A stretch of DNA of 64,000 bases, taken from the NCBI GenBank assembly GCA_010024875.1, contig RGFZ01000004.1, forward strand, positions 1 to 64,000, given 5' to 3'. Both the position numbers and the translations under genes were made by a program. The notes beneath the pieces are model-generated. The model ran no database searches. It was not told where the DNA came from and saw only the letters and a program-made list of their open reading frames with translations. Source of the DNA: Oxalobacteraceae bacterium. Its GTDB lineage: Bacteria > Pseudomonadota > Gammaproteobacteria > Burkholderiales > Burkholderiaceae_D. This document shows positions 26,734 to 36,737 of this stretch, one piece after another (the first letter of the stretch is position 1; every line of letters begins with the position of its first letter).

Positions 26734-28353
26734 ATGAATTTTGATGTCGCCATCGTCGGCAGCGGCCTGGCAGGCCTGTCAGTTGCCCTTCATCTCGCAG
26801 ACCGCCGCAAGGTGGCCGTGATCTCCAAACGCTCGCTGCGCGATGGCGCCAGCGACTGGGCCCAGGGCGGCATTGCCGCCGTGCTCGACGCGGCGGATAG
26901 CCATGAGCAGCATGTGACCGACACGCTAGTGGCCGGCGCCGGGCTGTGCGACGAAAGCGCGACCCGCTTCATCGTCAGTCAAGGCCGTGAGGCCATTGAA
27001 TGGCTTGTCGCTCAGGGCGTTCCCTTCACCCGCGACGAGCAGGCCGCGCTGGGACTTCATCTGACCCGAGAAGGCGGCCACAGCCAGCGCCGCATCATCC
27101 ATGCGGCCGATGCTACTGGCCATGCGGTACAGGTAACACTCGAGCAGAGAGTGCGCGAGCATCCGAACATTACGCTGCTCGAACATCACTACGCCATTGA
27201 TCTGATTACCTCGGACAAGCTAGGCCTGCCCAACGGCGCTGACCGCTGCCTCGGCTTGTACGTGCAAGACGTACATAACGGCGAGGTGCTCACGATCTCG
27301 GCGCCGCAGACCGTACTGGCGACCGGTGGCGCGGGCAAGGTGTATCTGTACACGACCAATCCCGACACTGCCACTGGTGATGGCATCGCGATGGCCTGGC
27401 GTGCCGGCTGCCGGGTGTCGAACATGGAGTTCATCCAATTCCACCCGACCTGCCTGTATCACCCTTATGCCAAATCCTTTCTGATCACCGAGGCGGTGCG
27501 CGGCGAAGGCGGCGTGCTCAAACTGCCGGCATCGGCGGGTGCCGCTGCGGGTCAGCGCTTCATGCCTGCGCATGATGCGCGCGCCGAGCTCGCGCCGCGT
27601 GATGTCGTGGCGCGCGCCATTGACTTCGAGATGAAAAAACGTGGCCTGGATTATGTCGATCTCGACATCAGTCATCAGCCACCGGAATTCTTGAAAGAGC
27701 ACTTTCCAACGATCTACGCGCGCTGTCTCGAACTCGGCATTGATATCACGCAGCAGCCGATACCCATCGTTCCGGCAACACACTACACCTGCGGCGGCAT
27801 TGTCACTGATCTCTACGGACGCACCGATCTGCATGGTTTGTATGCGGTGGGCGAGACCGCCTGCACCGGGTTGCACGGCGCGAACCGACTCGCCAGCAAT
27901 TCGCTGCTGGAGTGCGTGGTACTGGGTCGTGCAGCGGCCATGGATATCGAAAAGCAATCGGTTGCCCAGCATACCGTCCTGCCGGCATGGGACGAGAGCC
28001 GCGTGACGGATGCGGATGAGGAAGTCGTCATCACGCAAAACTGGGACGAGCTTCGCCGCTTCATGTGGAATTTTGTCGGCATCGTGCGTACCACCAAGCG
28101 ACTGGAGCGCGCTCAGCACCGTATCGCGCTGCTCAAAGAAGAAATCGACGAGTACTACGCGAACTTCCGCATCACCCGCGATTTGCTGGAGCTGCGCAAT
28201 CTGGTGGAAGTAGCCTCTCTGATCGTTGGCAGCGCACTATCGCGCCGAGAAAGCCGTGGTCTGCATTACAGTCTTGATTTCCCCGAGACCTTGCCCAAGG
28301 CACTGCCGACGGTACTGAATCCGCTGAAAAAAATCTTGCCGCACAAGCGATAA
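26734..28353 (+). CDS. nadB: L-aspartate oxidase
   Basis: NadB oxidises L-aspartate to iminoaspartate, the first step of de novo NAD synthesis. I start at ATG 26734 ([14 protein letters not shown]), giving 539 residues; the track ORF adds 20 codons. The FAD-binding GSGLAG (9-14) is followed by [13 protein letters not shown], and the FAD/substrate region [17 protein letters not shown] identifies the fumarate reductase/succinate dehydrogenase flavoprotein superfamily. It faces nadC-nadA with only 3 bases between stops, so all three genes of quinolinate-dependent NAD synthesis are together but on two strands. Confidence 0.97.
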   Translation: MNFDVAIVGSGLAGLSVALHLADRRKVAVISKRSLRDGASDWAQGGIAAVLDAADSHEQHVTDTLVAGAGLCDESATRFIVSQGREAIEWLVAQGVPFTRDEQAALGLHLTREGGHSQRRIIHAADATGHAVQVTLEQRVREHPNITLLEHHYAIDLITSDKLGLPNGADRCLGLYVQDVHNGEVLTISAPQTVLATGGAGKVYLYTTNPDTATGDGIAMAWRAGCRVSNMEFIQFHPTCLYHPYAKSFLITEAVRGEGGVLKLPASAGAAAGQRFMPAHDARAELAPRDVVARAIDFEMKKRGLDYVDLDISHQPPEFLKEHFPTIYARCLELGIDITQQPIPIVPATHYTCGGIVTDLYGRTDLHGLYAVGETACTGLHGANRLASNSLLECVVLGRAAAMDIEKQSVAQHTVLPAWDESRVTDADEEVVITQNWDELRRFMWNFVGIVRTTKRLERAQHRIALLKEEIDEYYANFRITRDLLELRNLVEVASLIVGSALSRRESRGLHYSLDFPETLPKALPTVLNPLKKILPHKR

Positions 28354-28356
28354 AAC

Positions 28357-29223
28357 TCAGGCTTGCACGCGCAGCGAAAAATCGATTGCGCGCACATCCT
28401 TGGTTAGGCTGCCAATTGAAATACGATCCACGCCCGTCTCGGCGATGGCTCTGACCGTACCGCGATTCACACCACCCGAGGCTTCCAGAATGGCACGCCC
28501 TGCCGTGAGGCGAACTGCCTCGCGCATCTGCTCTGTGCTGAAGTTATCGAGCAAGATGGACTCGGCACCTGCCAGCAATGCCTGCTGCAGCTCATCAAGA
28601 TTTTCCACTTCGATCTGAATGCTGACACCCGCATTCAGCGCGCGTGCCGCTGTGATTGCGGCCGGGATGCTGCCAGCAGCAGCAATATGATTTTCTTTGA
28701 TCAGGATACCGTCGTACAAGGCCAGCCGCTGGTTCTTGCCACCGCCGACACGCACCGCATATTTCTGCGCAAGCCGCAAGCCAGGCAAGGTCTTGCGAGT
28801 ATCGAGTATCGCGGCATGCGTGCCATCGATCAGCTGCACGTAATCGCGCGTCGCGGTGGCGACTGCGGATAGCAATTGCAGGAAGTTCAGCGCCGCACGT
28901 TCGGCCGTCATCAGCGAGCGCGCCGGGCCGTGAATACGGCAGACCTCGGCCTGCACAGGCATGGTGTCTCCTTCGGCAAAATGCCATTCGATGTGCAGGT
29001 GCGGATCTATTTGCACCATCACGCCTTCGAACCAAGGCGCGCCGCATAGCACCGCCGGTTCGCGCACGATCACGTTTGCCGTGACCTCCGTCGTGCCCGG
29101 CACCAGCAGCGCGGTCCAGTCGCCGCTGCCGATATCTTCAGCGAGCGCGGCTCGGATGTTGGATTCAAACGCCAGCGTCAGCGCCTCGTCAAAGGGCGCA
29201 TAAGGGTTCTTCAGTGTGCTCAT
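28357..29223 (-). CDS. nadC: Nicotinate-nucleotide pyrophosphorylase (carboxylating)
   Basis: NadC (quinolinate phosphoribosyltransferase) converts quinolinate and PRPP to nicotinate mononucleotide. The start is ATG 29223 ([15 protein letters not shown]), giving 288 residues. Family motifs include the N-terminal [45 protein letters not shown] in the active-site region (long motif listed only as a marker), and [19 protein letters not shown]. The start overlaps the end of nadA (ATGA), so the two are coupled. Confidence 0.96.
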   Translation of the reverse strand: MSTLKNPYAPFDEALTLAFESNIRAALAEDIGSGDWTALLVPGTTEVTANVIVREPAVLCGAPWFEGVMVQIDPHLHIEWHFAEGDTMPVQAEVCRIHGPARSLMTAERAALNFLQLLSAVATATRDYVQLIDGTHAAILDTRKTLPGLRLAQKYAVRVGGGKNQRLALYDGILIKENHIAAAGSIPAAITAARALNAGVSIQIEVENLDELQQALLAGAESILLDNFSTEQMREAVRLTAGRAILEASGGVNRGTVRAIAETGVDRISIGSLTKDVRAIDFSLRVQA

Positions 29224-30347
29224 GCCGGGCCGATGCCGGAGAACAACGTCTGCTCTGCAGCCAGATCGGAGGAAGGACGAATATTCGCCTTTTTTGCGGC
29301 GGCGAAATCCAGCATGCGATTGATACAAGTAACCGCCTTCTCGCGTACCGTTGGGTCCACCTCGATACGGTTGCTGCCGCTCTCGAGCACTTCGGCGAGA
29401 TTCTGCAAACCGTTCATTGCCATCCACGGACAGTGCGCGCAGCTCTTGCAGGTCGCACTATTGCCTGCCGTCGGGGCTTCAATGAACACCTTGCCGGGCG
29501 CGGCCATACGCATCTTGTGCAAGATGCCATTGTCGGTCGCGACAATGAATTCCTCGGCGTCCAGCGTGGCCGCTGCGGCGATCAACTGAGAGGTCGAGCC
29601 GACGACATCGGCCTGCGCAACGACCGATTCGGGGGACTCGGGGTGAACCAGAACTTTCGCACCGGGATGGTCCTTCTTCAGAAGATCCAGCTCGATCCCT
29701 TTGAACTCGTCATGCACCAAGCAGGAACCCTGCCAGAGCAGCATGTCGGCACCGGTCTGCTTTTGGATATAACTGCCCAGATGACGATCCGGCGCCCAAA
29801 GGATTTTTTTTCCTTGGGCATGCAGATGGGCGACGATATCCAGGCCAATGGATGAGGTCACCATCCAGTCGGCGCGCGCCTTCACCGCAGCGCTGGTATT
29901 GGCATAGACCACCACCGTGCGATCAGGATGTGCATCGCAGAAGGCGGAAAACTCGTCGGCGGGGCAACCCAGATCCAGTGAACAAGTCGCATCGAGATCA
30001 GGCATCAGCACGGTTTTTTCAGGAGACAGTATCTTCGCGGTCTCACCCATGAAGCGCACACCGGCCACCACCAGTGTCTTCGCCGGATGATCGCGGCCAA
30101 AGCGCGCCATCTCCAGCGAATCGGATACGCAACCGCCGGTCTCTTCTGCCAGATCTTGCAAGTCGGCGTCCACGTAGTAATGCGCGACCAGCACGGCTTC
30201 TTTTTCTTTCAACAGCCGACGAATCTTGTCTTTCAGCTGCGCTCGGTTTTGTGGCGTCAACGACTCAGGCACACGCGCCCATGCCGAGGCGACGCAGCTA
30301 GCACCCTCGCCCGAGGGCCGCTCGAACTCAACCGTCTTGATTTCCAT
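29220..30347 (-). CDS. nadA: Quinolinate synthase A
   Basis: NadA condenses iminoaspartate with dihydroxyacetone phosphate to quinolinate using a 4Fe-4S cluster. The 375-residue protein contains [20 protein letters not shown] and the cysteines expected as cluster ligands, in [17 protein letters not shown] and near the C-terminus [16 protein letters not shown]. It is upstream of nadC and overlaps it by four bases. NadB, encoded convergently, supplies its unstable substrate iminoaspartate. Confidence 0.96.
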   Translation of the reverse strand: MEIKTVEFERPSGEGASCVASAWARVPESLTPQNRAQLKDKIRRLLKEKEAVLVAHYYVDADLQDLAEETGGCVSDSLEMARFGRDHPAKTLVVAGVRFMGETAKILSPEKTVLMPDLDATCSLDLGCPADEFSAFCDAHPDRTVVVYANTSAAVKARADWMVTSSIGLDIVAHLHAQGKKILWAPDRHLGSYIQKQTGADMLLWQGSCLVHDEFKGIELDLLKKDHPGAKVLVHPESPESVVAQADVVGSTSQLIAAAATLDAEEFIVATDNGILHKMRMAAPGKVFIEAPTAGNSATCKSCAHCPWMAMNGLQNLAEVLESGSNRIEVDPTVREKAVTCINRMLDFAAAKKANIRPSSDLAAEQTLFSGIGPA

Positions 30348-30376
30348 TCATGATCTCCACAGATAGAGCACGTGCT

Positions 30377-31975
30377 TTATTGAATGCCTTGTGATGCCAG
30401 ATAGTCATCATAGCTGCCCTTGAAGTCGATAATCTCGCCATTGCGGATCTCCAGAATTCGCGTGGCCAGCGACGACACGAACTCACGGTCATGCGACACG
30501 AATATCAGGGTGCCTGCGTATTTTTCCAGAGCGATGTTCAGAGATTCGATGGATTCCATATCCATATGGTTCGTCGGCTCATCCATCAGCAGCACATTGT
30601 GACGACCCAGCATCAGCTTGCCATACATCATGCGGCCCTTCTCGCCACCAGAGAGCACTTTGACCGACTTCTTTACCTCGTCGCCCGAGAACAACAGTCT
30701 GCCAAGGATGGAGCGCACTGCCTGATCGTCATCACCCTCCTGGGTCCAGTAGCCCATCCAGTCGGTCAGACTTTTGTCTTGCGCAAACTCCTCTGTCGGA
30801 TCCTGCGGCATATAGCCGACGTTCGCGTTTTCCGCCCATTTGACCGTGCCTTTGTCTGCAGTCAGTCCGCAGACCTCACCACCCAGGCAACGCAGCAACG
30901 TGGTCTTGCCCGCGCCGTTCTCGCCGATGATCGCGATTTTCTCACCCGCCTCCACCGCGATACTGAAATTCTTGAATAAGGTGTGGTCATAGGCTTTCGA
31001 CAAGCCCTGTGCCTCGACCGCCAGACGATGCAGCTTTTTCTCACCCTCGAAACGGATGAAAGGATTCTGCCGCGACGAGGGCTTCACATCGTCGATCTTG
31101 ATCTTGTCGATCTGTCTCGCGCGCGAAGTGGCCTGACGTGCCTTGGACTTGTTCGCCGAGAAGCGGCGCACGAAATCCTGCAGCTCGGCGATCTTTTCCT
31201 TGGCCTTCGCATTCGCCGCCAGCTGCTGCGTACGAGCCTGCGCTGAGGCCAGCATGTAATCGTCATAGTTACCGGGATAGATCTTCAGCGTGCCGTAATC
31301 CATGTCAGCCATGTGCGTGCAGACTTGATTCAGAAAGTGTCGGTCATGCGAGATGATGATCATCGTCGAATCACGTTCATTGAGCACGTCTTCCAGCCAA
31401 CGAATCGTATTGATATCGAGATTGTTGGTCGGCTCGTCAAGCAGCAGGATGTCCGGGTTGGAGAACAGCGCCTGCGCCAGAAGCACACGTAATTTCCAGC
31501 CGGGCGCGACCGCGCTCATCGGTCCCTGATGCTGCTCGGTCGGAATGCCTACGCCAGAGAGCAACTCACCTGCGCGCGCCTCGGCGGTGTAGCCGTCATA
31601 CTCGGCGAACTTGGCCTCCAGCTCGGCCGCCTTCATGTAATCATCGTCGGTGGCCTCGGGGTTGGCGTAGATCGCGTCGCGCTCGGTCATCGCCGCCCAC
31701 ATCTCGATATGGCCCATCATCACCACATCCAGCACGCGCATATCCTCATAGGCAAACTGATCCTGGCGCAGCTTGCCGAGCCGCTCATTCACATCAAGGC
31801 TGACATTGCCTGCGCTCGGTTCGAGATCGCTTCCGAGAATTTTCATGAAGGTCGACTTGCCGCAGCCGTTAGCGCCGATCAGACCGTAGCGATTACCGTC
31901 GCCAAACTTGACCGAGATGTTTTCAAACAGCGGCCGGGCGCCGAACTGCATCGTGATGTTTGCGGTGGAAAGCAA
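30377..31975 (-). CDS. ybiT: ABC-F family ATPase YbiT
   Basis: This soluble protein has two ABC ATPase domains and no membrane segments. It belongs to the ABC-F group that binds the ribosomal E site and adjusts translation. The 532 residues align throughout with E. coli YbiT. Walker A boxes are GANGCGKST (about 34-42) and GENGAGKTT. The signature of domain 1 is the YbiT-type VAPGWKLRV instead of LSGGW, that of domain 2 is LSGGEKGRM, and Walker B is [12 protein letters not shown] and [12 protein letters not shown]. The linker between domains carries the basic [19 protein letters not shown]. It stands alone, 29 bases from nadA. Confidence 0.92.
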   Translation of the reverse strand: MLSTANITMQFGARPLFENISVKFGDGNRYGLIGANGCGKSTFMKILGSDLEPSAGNVSLDVNERLGKLRQDQFAYEDMRVLDVVMMGHIEMWAAMTERDAIYANPEATDDDYMKAAELEAKFAEYDGYTAEARAGELLSGVGIPTEQHQGPMSAVAPGWKLRVLLAQALFSNPDILLLDEPTNNLDINTIRWLEDVLNERDSTMIIISHDRHFLNQVCTHMADMDYGTLKIYPGNYDDYMLASAQARTQQLAANAKAKEKIAELQDFVRRFSANKSKARQATSRARQIDKIKIDDVKPSSRQNPFIRFEGEKKLHRLAVEAQGLSKAYDHTLFKNFSIAVEAGEKIAIIGENGAGKTTLLRCLGGEVCGLTADKGTVKWAENANVGYMPQDPTEEFAQDKSLTDWMGYWTQEGDDDQAVRSILGRLLFSGDEVKKSVKVLSGGEKGRMMYGKLMLGRHNVLLMDEPTNHMDMESIESLNIALEKYAGTLIFVSHDREFVSSLATRILEIRNGEIIDFKGSYDDYLASQGIQ

Positions 31976-32080
31976 GGAATAACCTGAAAAGACGAGATTG
32001 GGTCAAAGGGGTCGGCAGCGCTGTTTGGCTGCCAAGATTAGCGGCCACTGCCCAACGAAAAGAGCAGAAGTTTAACATTC

Positions 32081-32104
32081 GCCGGCCTGCGCCGGGATGA
32101 CGCG
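32081..32104 (+). repeat. REP-like palindromic core, third occurrence
   Basis: GCCGGCCTGCGCCGGGATGACGCG in the gap upstream of ybiT shares the 13-base core CCGGCCTGCGCCG with the palindrome of the repeat at 14429-14443. The flanks of the longer repeat are not present. The rest of the 153-base gap (31976-32128) shows nothing else clear. Confidence 0.5.
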
Positions 32105-32128
32105 TGATGGGAGTACAAGGTTAGTTAG

Positions 32129-33022
32129 CTAGCGAGACAAATGCAAACTGAATCCGGCGGCATCCGCCTCCAGCCGGCAGTGCCCGCCCACCGGCAGGCT
32201 CAGCTTGTCACGAACATGACCGAAGGGCAGCCCGGTCAGCACCGGCAACCCGAGACGGTCGCGTAGATAATCGACCATTGCGGCAAAGTCGTAGCCATTG
32301 TCATAGTCGCTCAGCCGGTAGCCAGAAAAATCGCCGAGCAGAACCGCACGCTGATGGCTCAGCACACCGGCATGCATCAGTTGCAGCAGCATGCGCTCGA
32401 CCCGATAGGGATGCTCATTGATGTCTTCCACGAACAGAATGCCGCCATCGACCTCCGGCATCCAGCGCGTGCCCACAAGATGAGAGAGCATCGCCAGATT
32501 GCCGCCCCATAGCGCACCCTCGACAGTCACTACCGGATTTGCTGAGGCATTGACGCGCACGCTGAACGAAGGCGCTGACACCGCCTGCCAGAAATGCGCG
32601 TGTGTGAATTCGCTGGGATCTTCGCGAGAGAAATCATCGCAGATCATCGGACCAGCAAGGCTTGTGGCCCCGTGTGCCAGCAAGCCCATCTGAAGCACGG
32701 TGAAGTCGCTGTGGCCGACAAACAATTTGCCGCTGTTTGCCAGTAGCGAAAAATCAATCTCTGGCAGAAGCCGAGAAAGACCATAACCACCGCGCACTGC
32801 GATCACGATCTCGGCATCGGGATGGGCAGCTGCGGCATGAAGCTGAGCCACACGCTCTGCGTCGCTGGCCGCAAAGCGCTGATAACGCGAGGCGCCGGTA
32901 GACAAATCATGTACGGTATGCCCCTGCTCGCGCAGGCGCTGCAGTCCACGCAGGTACGCTGCCTCATCCGGCGCATAACCGCTGGGCGCGACAATCGCTA
33001 TATGGTGTGGCTGGGGCGTCAT
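32129..33022 (-). CDS. ldcA: Muramoyltetrapeptide LD-carboxypeptidase (LdcA, family S66)
   Basis: LdcA removes the terminal D-alanine from L-Ala-D-Glu-mDAP-D-Ala tetrapeptides during cytoplasmic recycling of peptidoglycan. From ATG 33022 (MTPQPHHIAIVAPSGYAPD) the protein is 297 residues. The S66 nucleophile lies in GHSDFT (Ser105), after AVRGGYGLSRLLPEIDF. The rest of the Ser-His-Glu triad is in the C-terminal half (VEDINEHPYRVERML; GHVRDKLSLPVGG). It lies 14 bases after tadA at the end of queE-queD-tadA-ldcA. Confidence 0.92.
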   Translation of the reverse strand: MTPQPHHIAIVAPSGYAPDEAAYLRGLQRLREQGHTVHDLSTGASRYQRFAASDAERVAQLHAAAAHPDAEIVIAVRGGYGLSRLLPEIDFSLLANSGKLFVGHSDFTVLQMGLLAHGATSLAGPMICDDFSREDPSEFTHAHFWQAVSAPSFSVRVNASANPVVTVEGALWGGNLAMLSHLVGTRWMPEVDGGILFVEDINEHPYRVERMLLQLMHAGVLSHQRAVLLGDFSGYRLSDYDNGYDFAAMVDYLRDRLGLPVLTGLPFGHVRDKLSLPVGGHCRLEADAAGFSLHLSR

Positions 33023-33036
33023 GGTCGCGGTCCTGT

Positions 33037-33950
<914 letters not shown>

Positions 33951-33972
33951 CGGGTCATCATTGAAATACTGG

Positions 33973-34602
33973 TCAGGGTATCTGCAAGAGCTTATGCGTC
34001 TGCAAAGAAAGCCGCCATTGGGGATGCGCCTTGCACGTGTCGATCGCAAGGCGCGTATGTTTTTCTTTGTCCGGTCCGTCCATTGGCTGCAGGAAAAAAT
34101 GGCGGAAATTCAGCGCAGCCAGCGCGTCGAGGTCTTGCGCTGCCTGGGGTATCACGACCTTGATCTCGTCCCCTTCATGTACTACCAGTGGGGCGCCCTG
34201 CTTGGGGCTAACGCAGACCCAGTCAACGCCGATCGGCACTGGCAGCGTGCCATTGGTTTCTATCGCCACTTCGAAGCCCTGCGCATGCATCGCCGCAGTC
34301 AGTGCCTCATCGAGTTGCAAGAGCGGCTCGCCACCAGTGAAGACTACATAGCGACGTGCTTGGTCCGCTGGCCACTGCGAGGCGATCGTGTCTGCGAGCG
34401 ACTCGGCACTGGCATATTTCGCACCCAGCACGCCATCCGTGCCGACGAAATCCGTGTCGCAGAAACGGCAGATCGCGGCCGACCTGTCTTGTTCGCGACC
34501 AGACCACAGGTTGCAGCCGGCAAAGCGACAGAACACCGCTGGCCGCCCGGCATGCGCGCCTTCGCCTTGAAGCGTGTAGAAAATTTCCTTGACGCTGTAC
34601 AC
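33973..34602 (-). CDS. queE: 7-carboxy-7-deazaguanine synthase QueE
   Basis: QueE is a radical-SAM enzyme that contracts the ring of carboxytetrahydropterin to 7-carboxy-7-deazaguanine. The 209-residue protein has the unusual cluster motif C-x14-C-x2-C (Cys30, Cys45, Cys48) seen in many QueE proteins, then the SAM-binding FTGGEPLLQ and ETNGTLPVP. It is the first gene of the queE-queD-tadA-ldcA run. queC and queF are not in the window. Confidence 0.95.
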   Translation of the reverse strand: MYSVKEIFYTLQGEGAHAGRPAVFCRFAGCNLWSGREQDRSAAICRFCDTDFVGTDGVLGAKYASAESLADTIASQWPADQARRYVVFTGGEPLLQLDEALTAAMHAQGFEVAIETNGTLPVPIGVDWVCVSPKQGAPLVVHEGDEIKVVIPQAAQDLDALAALNFRHFFLQPMDGPDKEKHTRLAIDTCKAHPQWRLSLQTHKLLQIP

Positions 34603-34668
34603 CAGCGAGGCTCCGCGGAAAACCCAAAACGGGGATTATCCAACAAATTCGACGGATACCTGATCAGC

Positions 34669-36027
34669 TCAAGCTTCCACCCTCGGGAATCGCACGATAA
34701 ACACGGTTCCTCGGCCGTGGGAACCCGAGCGTACCTCGATAGCGGCGTCATGGTCTTTGGCGATATCACGCACGATGGCAAGCCCCAGCCCGCTGCCGGG
34801 CTGTGATTTGTCCAGACGATAGAACCGGCTGAAGATCTTGTCCTTTTCTGATTCCGGAATGCCGGGGCCGTCATCTTCGATTTTCAGCACCCCATGGCCG
34901 TCGATCTGGGAACAGCTCACGGTCACCGAGCTCCCTTGTGGTGAGTAGCGGACAGCGTTGTCGATCAGATTGTCGACCATGTCACGCAGTAGAAAGCGGT
35001 CGCCCTTGACGAAGGTCGGCTGAAGATGAAAACCAATGTCGATACTTTTCTTTTGGGCCTCTTCCACGAAATGCTGTACCGACTCGGACACCAGCTGATC
35101 GAGCGACAAGCGCTCAAGACGCTCGCGCTCGAAACCTCCGGGCTCGGATCGCGCCAGCACCAGCAGCTGATTCGCTTGGCGAACCATGCGCTCGGTCGAG
35201 GCCATCATCAGCGATACTGAGCCAGCGGTATCGGGATCATTCTTGTTCTGCGCCTGTAACCACTCCAGTTGCGCCTTGAAACCGGCCAGCGGCGTGCGTA
35301 GCTGGTGCGCCACATTGGCCAGAAAATCCTGCTTCGCCCGAGCACTACTCTGCACGCGGGAGAGCAAGTCATTGATCGCGCGTATGAATGGCACTAGCTC
35401 GACCGGCGCGTTGGCGATCTGCAGCGCGGAAAGATCATCCGACTTGCGGCTTTCAAGATTCTCCTGCATCTCACGCAGCGGCAGCAGACCCCGGTTCAGT
35501 GCCATCCAGATTACGGCCGGGATCAAAACCACCAGCAACAGCTCAAGCAAAACAAGCGACAGCAGTATGCGCAGCTTGAACTGGAAGCGCTTCACCCGCG
35601 TCTCGGCGACGCCGATCAGCACCGTCTCTCCGCCGACCCGCGTTCGCAGCGAGATCACGCGCACGTCCTGGTCGCGCATCTCGGACAAATAAGCTTCCCA
35701 GGTGTTGTCGCGCGCAGGGACGCGCAATCGGGGAAAGTCGCGGTCACCAGCAATGGTCCTACCCTCGATATTTCGTACCACGAGATAGGTCTGGTCAAAG
35801 TGATCAACACGCAGCACCTGCTCGGCCTGCTGGGACAGCCGCAGCTCGACAGAGTCTCCGGTGTCCTGCACGTGCGGTACCAGTGCCCAGGCGGCATCGG
35901 CAAGACTCTGATCGAAGGCCGTTTGGGCGGGGATCCATGCGAGCCAGTACACCGCTGCGGCCCCGGCGAGATTGACGGCAACCAGCGGCACCACCAGCCA
36001 TTTGAGCAGCTTGACCCTGAGGCTCAT
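34669..36027 (-). CDS. Two-component sensor histidine kinase, TctE-like (2CSK_N)
   Basis: From ATG 36027 (MSLRVKLLKWLVVPL) the protein is 452 residues. It has a membrane helix (about 9-30), a periplasmic domain of the 2CSK_N type (AQTAFDQSLADAAWALVPHV), a second helix (about 152-176), HAMP, and the kinase core with phospho-acceptor His241 in ANVAHQLRTPL and ATP-binding boxes DNLIDNAVRYSP and DGPGIPESE. It resembles TctE of the tricarboxylate system, but lies behind a heavy-metal-type efflux operon. It is 10 bases after the response regulator gene, so the two form a pair. The signal is unknown; metal or a small carboxylate are both possible. Confidence 0.9.
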   Translation of the reverse strand: MSLRVKLLKWLVVPLVAVNLAGAAAVYWLAWIPAQTAFDQSLADAAWALVPHVQDTGDSVELRLSQQAEQVLRVDHFDQTYLVVRNIEGRTIAGDRDFPRLRVPARDNTWEAYLSEMRDQDVRVISLRTRVGGETVLIGVAETRVKRFQFKLRILLSLVLLELLLVVLIPAVIWMALNRGLLPLREMQENLESRKSDDLSALQIANAPVELVPFIRAINDLLSRVQSSARAKQDFLANVAHQLRTPLAGFKAQLEWLQAQNKNDPDTAGSVSLMMASTERMVRQANQLLVLARSEPGGFERERLERLSLDQLVSESVQHFVEEAQKKSIDIGFHLQPTFVKGDRFLLRDMVDNLIDNAVRYSPQGSSVTVSCSQIDGHGVLKIEDDGPGIPESEKDKIFSRFYRLDKSQPGSGLGLAIVRDIAKDHDAAIEVRSGSHGRGTVFIVRFPRVEA

Positions 36028-36037
36028 CGGTGCGGGG

Positions 36038-36724
36038 TCAGTGGGACGTCGGTTCGAGCATGTAACCAAAACCACGGATGGTCTTGATCGCGATGCCGGC
36101 CTGCGCGATCTTGGCGCGTATGCGCGAGACATAGACCTCGACCGCATTGAGCGTGACTTCTTCGCCCCACGGCAGAATGGCGTCAATGATCTGCTGCTTG
36201 GACACCACCCGCGACGCGTGCTGCATCAGATATTCCAGCACAGCCCATTCACGGGCGGACAGTTCGATGGTCTGACCATCCACGGTAGCGCGGCGCGCGA
36301 ATGGATCAAGCTGCAAGCCGCCGAGCCGGAGTTCCGCAGGACGCGGATTGCTGCGACGGACCAGTGCCTTCAGGCGCGCGACCAGCTCCGGCGCGGCAAA
36401 TGGCTTGACCAGATAATCATCGGCACCGGTCTCCAGCCCGCGCACACGGTCCTGCACATCATCGCGTGCGGTCAAGAGCAGCACGGGCAGGCTGCTGCCG
36501 CGCGCTCTCAGCCGGCGTACGACTTCGAACCCGTCAATGCCCGGCAATCCGATGTCCAGCACCGCGACCGACACTTCGCGGGACTGCAGTGCACGGTCTG
36601 CATCATCGCCATTGTGGACGACATCGACCACCATGCCATGCCCCCTGAGTATCCGGGCAACGCCATCGGCGAGCACCATGTCATCTTCTACCAGCAATAC
36701 GTGCATGTTTTGCTCAATCTTCAT
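36038..36724 (-). CDS. Response regulator, OmpR/PhoB family
   Basis: This 228-residue regulator has a receiver domain with phospho-acceptor Asp57 (VAVLDIGLPGIDG), the acidic pair VEDD near the N-terminus and the conserved Lys107 (LVKPF), followed by a winged-helix DNA-binding domain (LSAREWAVLEYLMQHASRVVSKQQI). Met7 (MHVLLVEDD) is an alternative start. It lies 13 bases after the efflux permease gene and before its kinase, so it may control the efflux operon upstream. Confidence 0.92.
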   Translation of the reverse strand: MKIEQNMHVLLVEDDMVLADGVARILRGHGMVVDVVHNGDDADRALQSREVSVAVLDIGLPGIDGFEVVRRLRARGSSLPVLLLTARDDVQDRVRGLETGADDYLVKPFAAPELVARLKALVRRSNPRPAELRLGGLQLDPFARRATVDGQTIELSAREWAVLEYLMQHASRVVSKQQIIDAILPWGEEVTLNAVEVYVSRIRAKIAQAGIAIKTIRGFGYMLEPTSH

Positions 36725-36737
36725 AACGAGTCCTTCG

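Noticed and set aside
27220-28119. 299-residue minus-strand ORF opposite nadB
   Set aside because: Antisense shadow of nadB.
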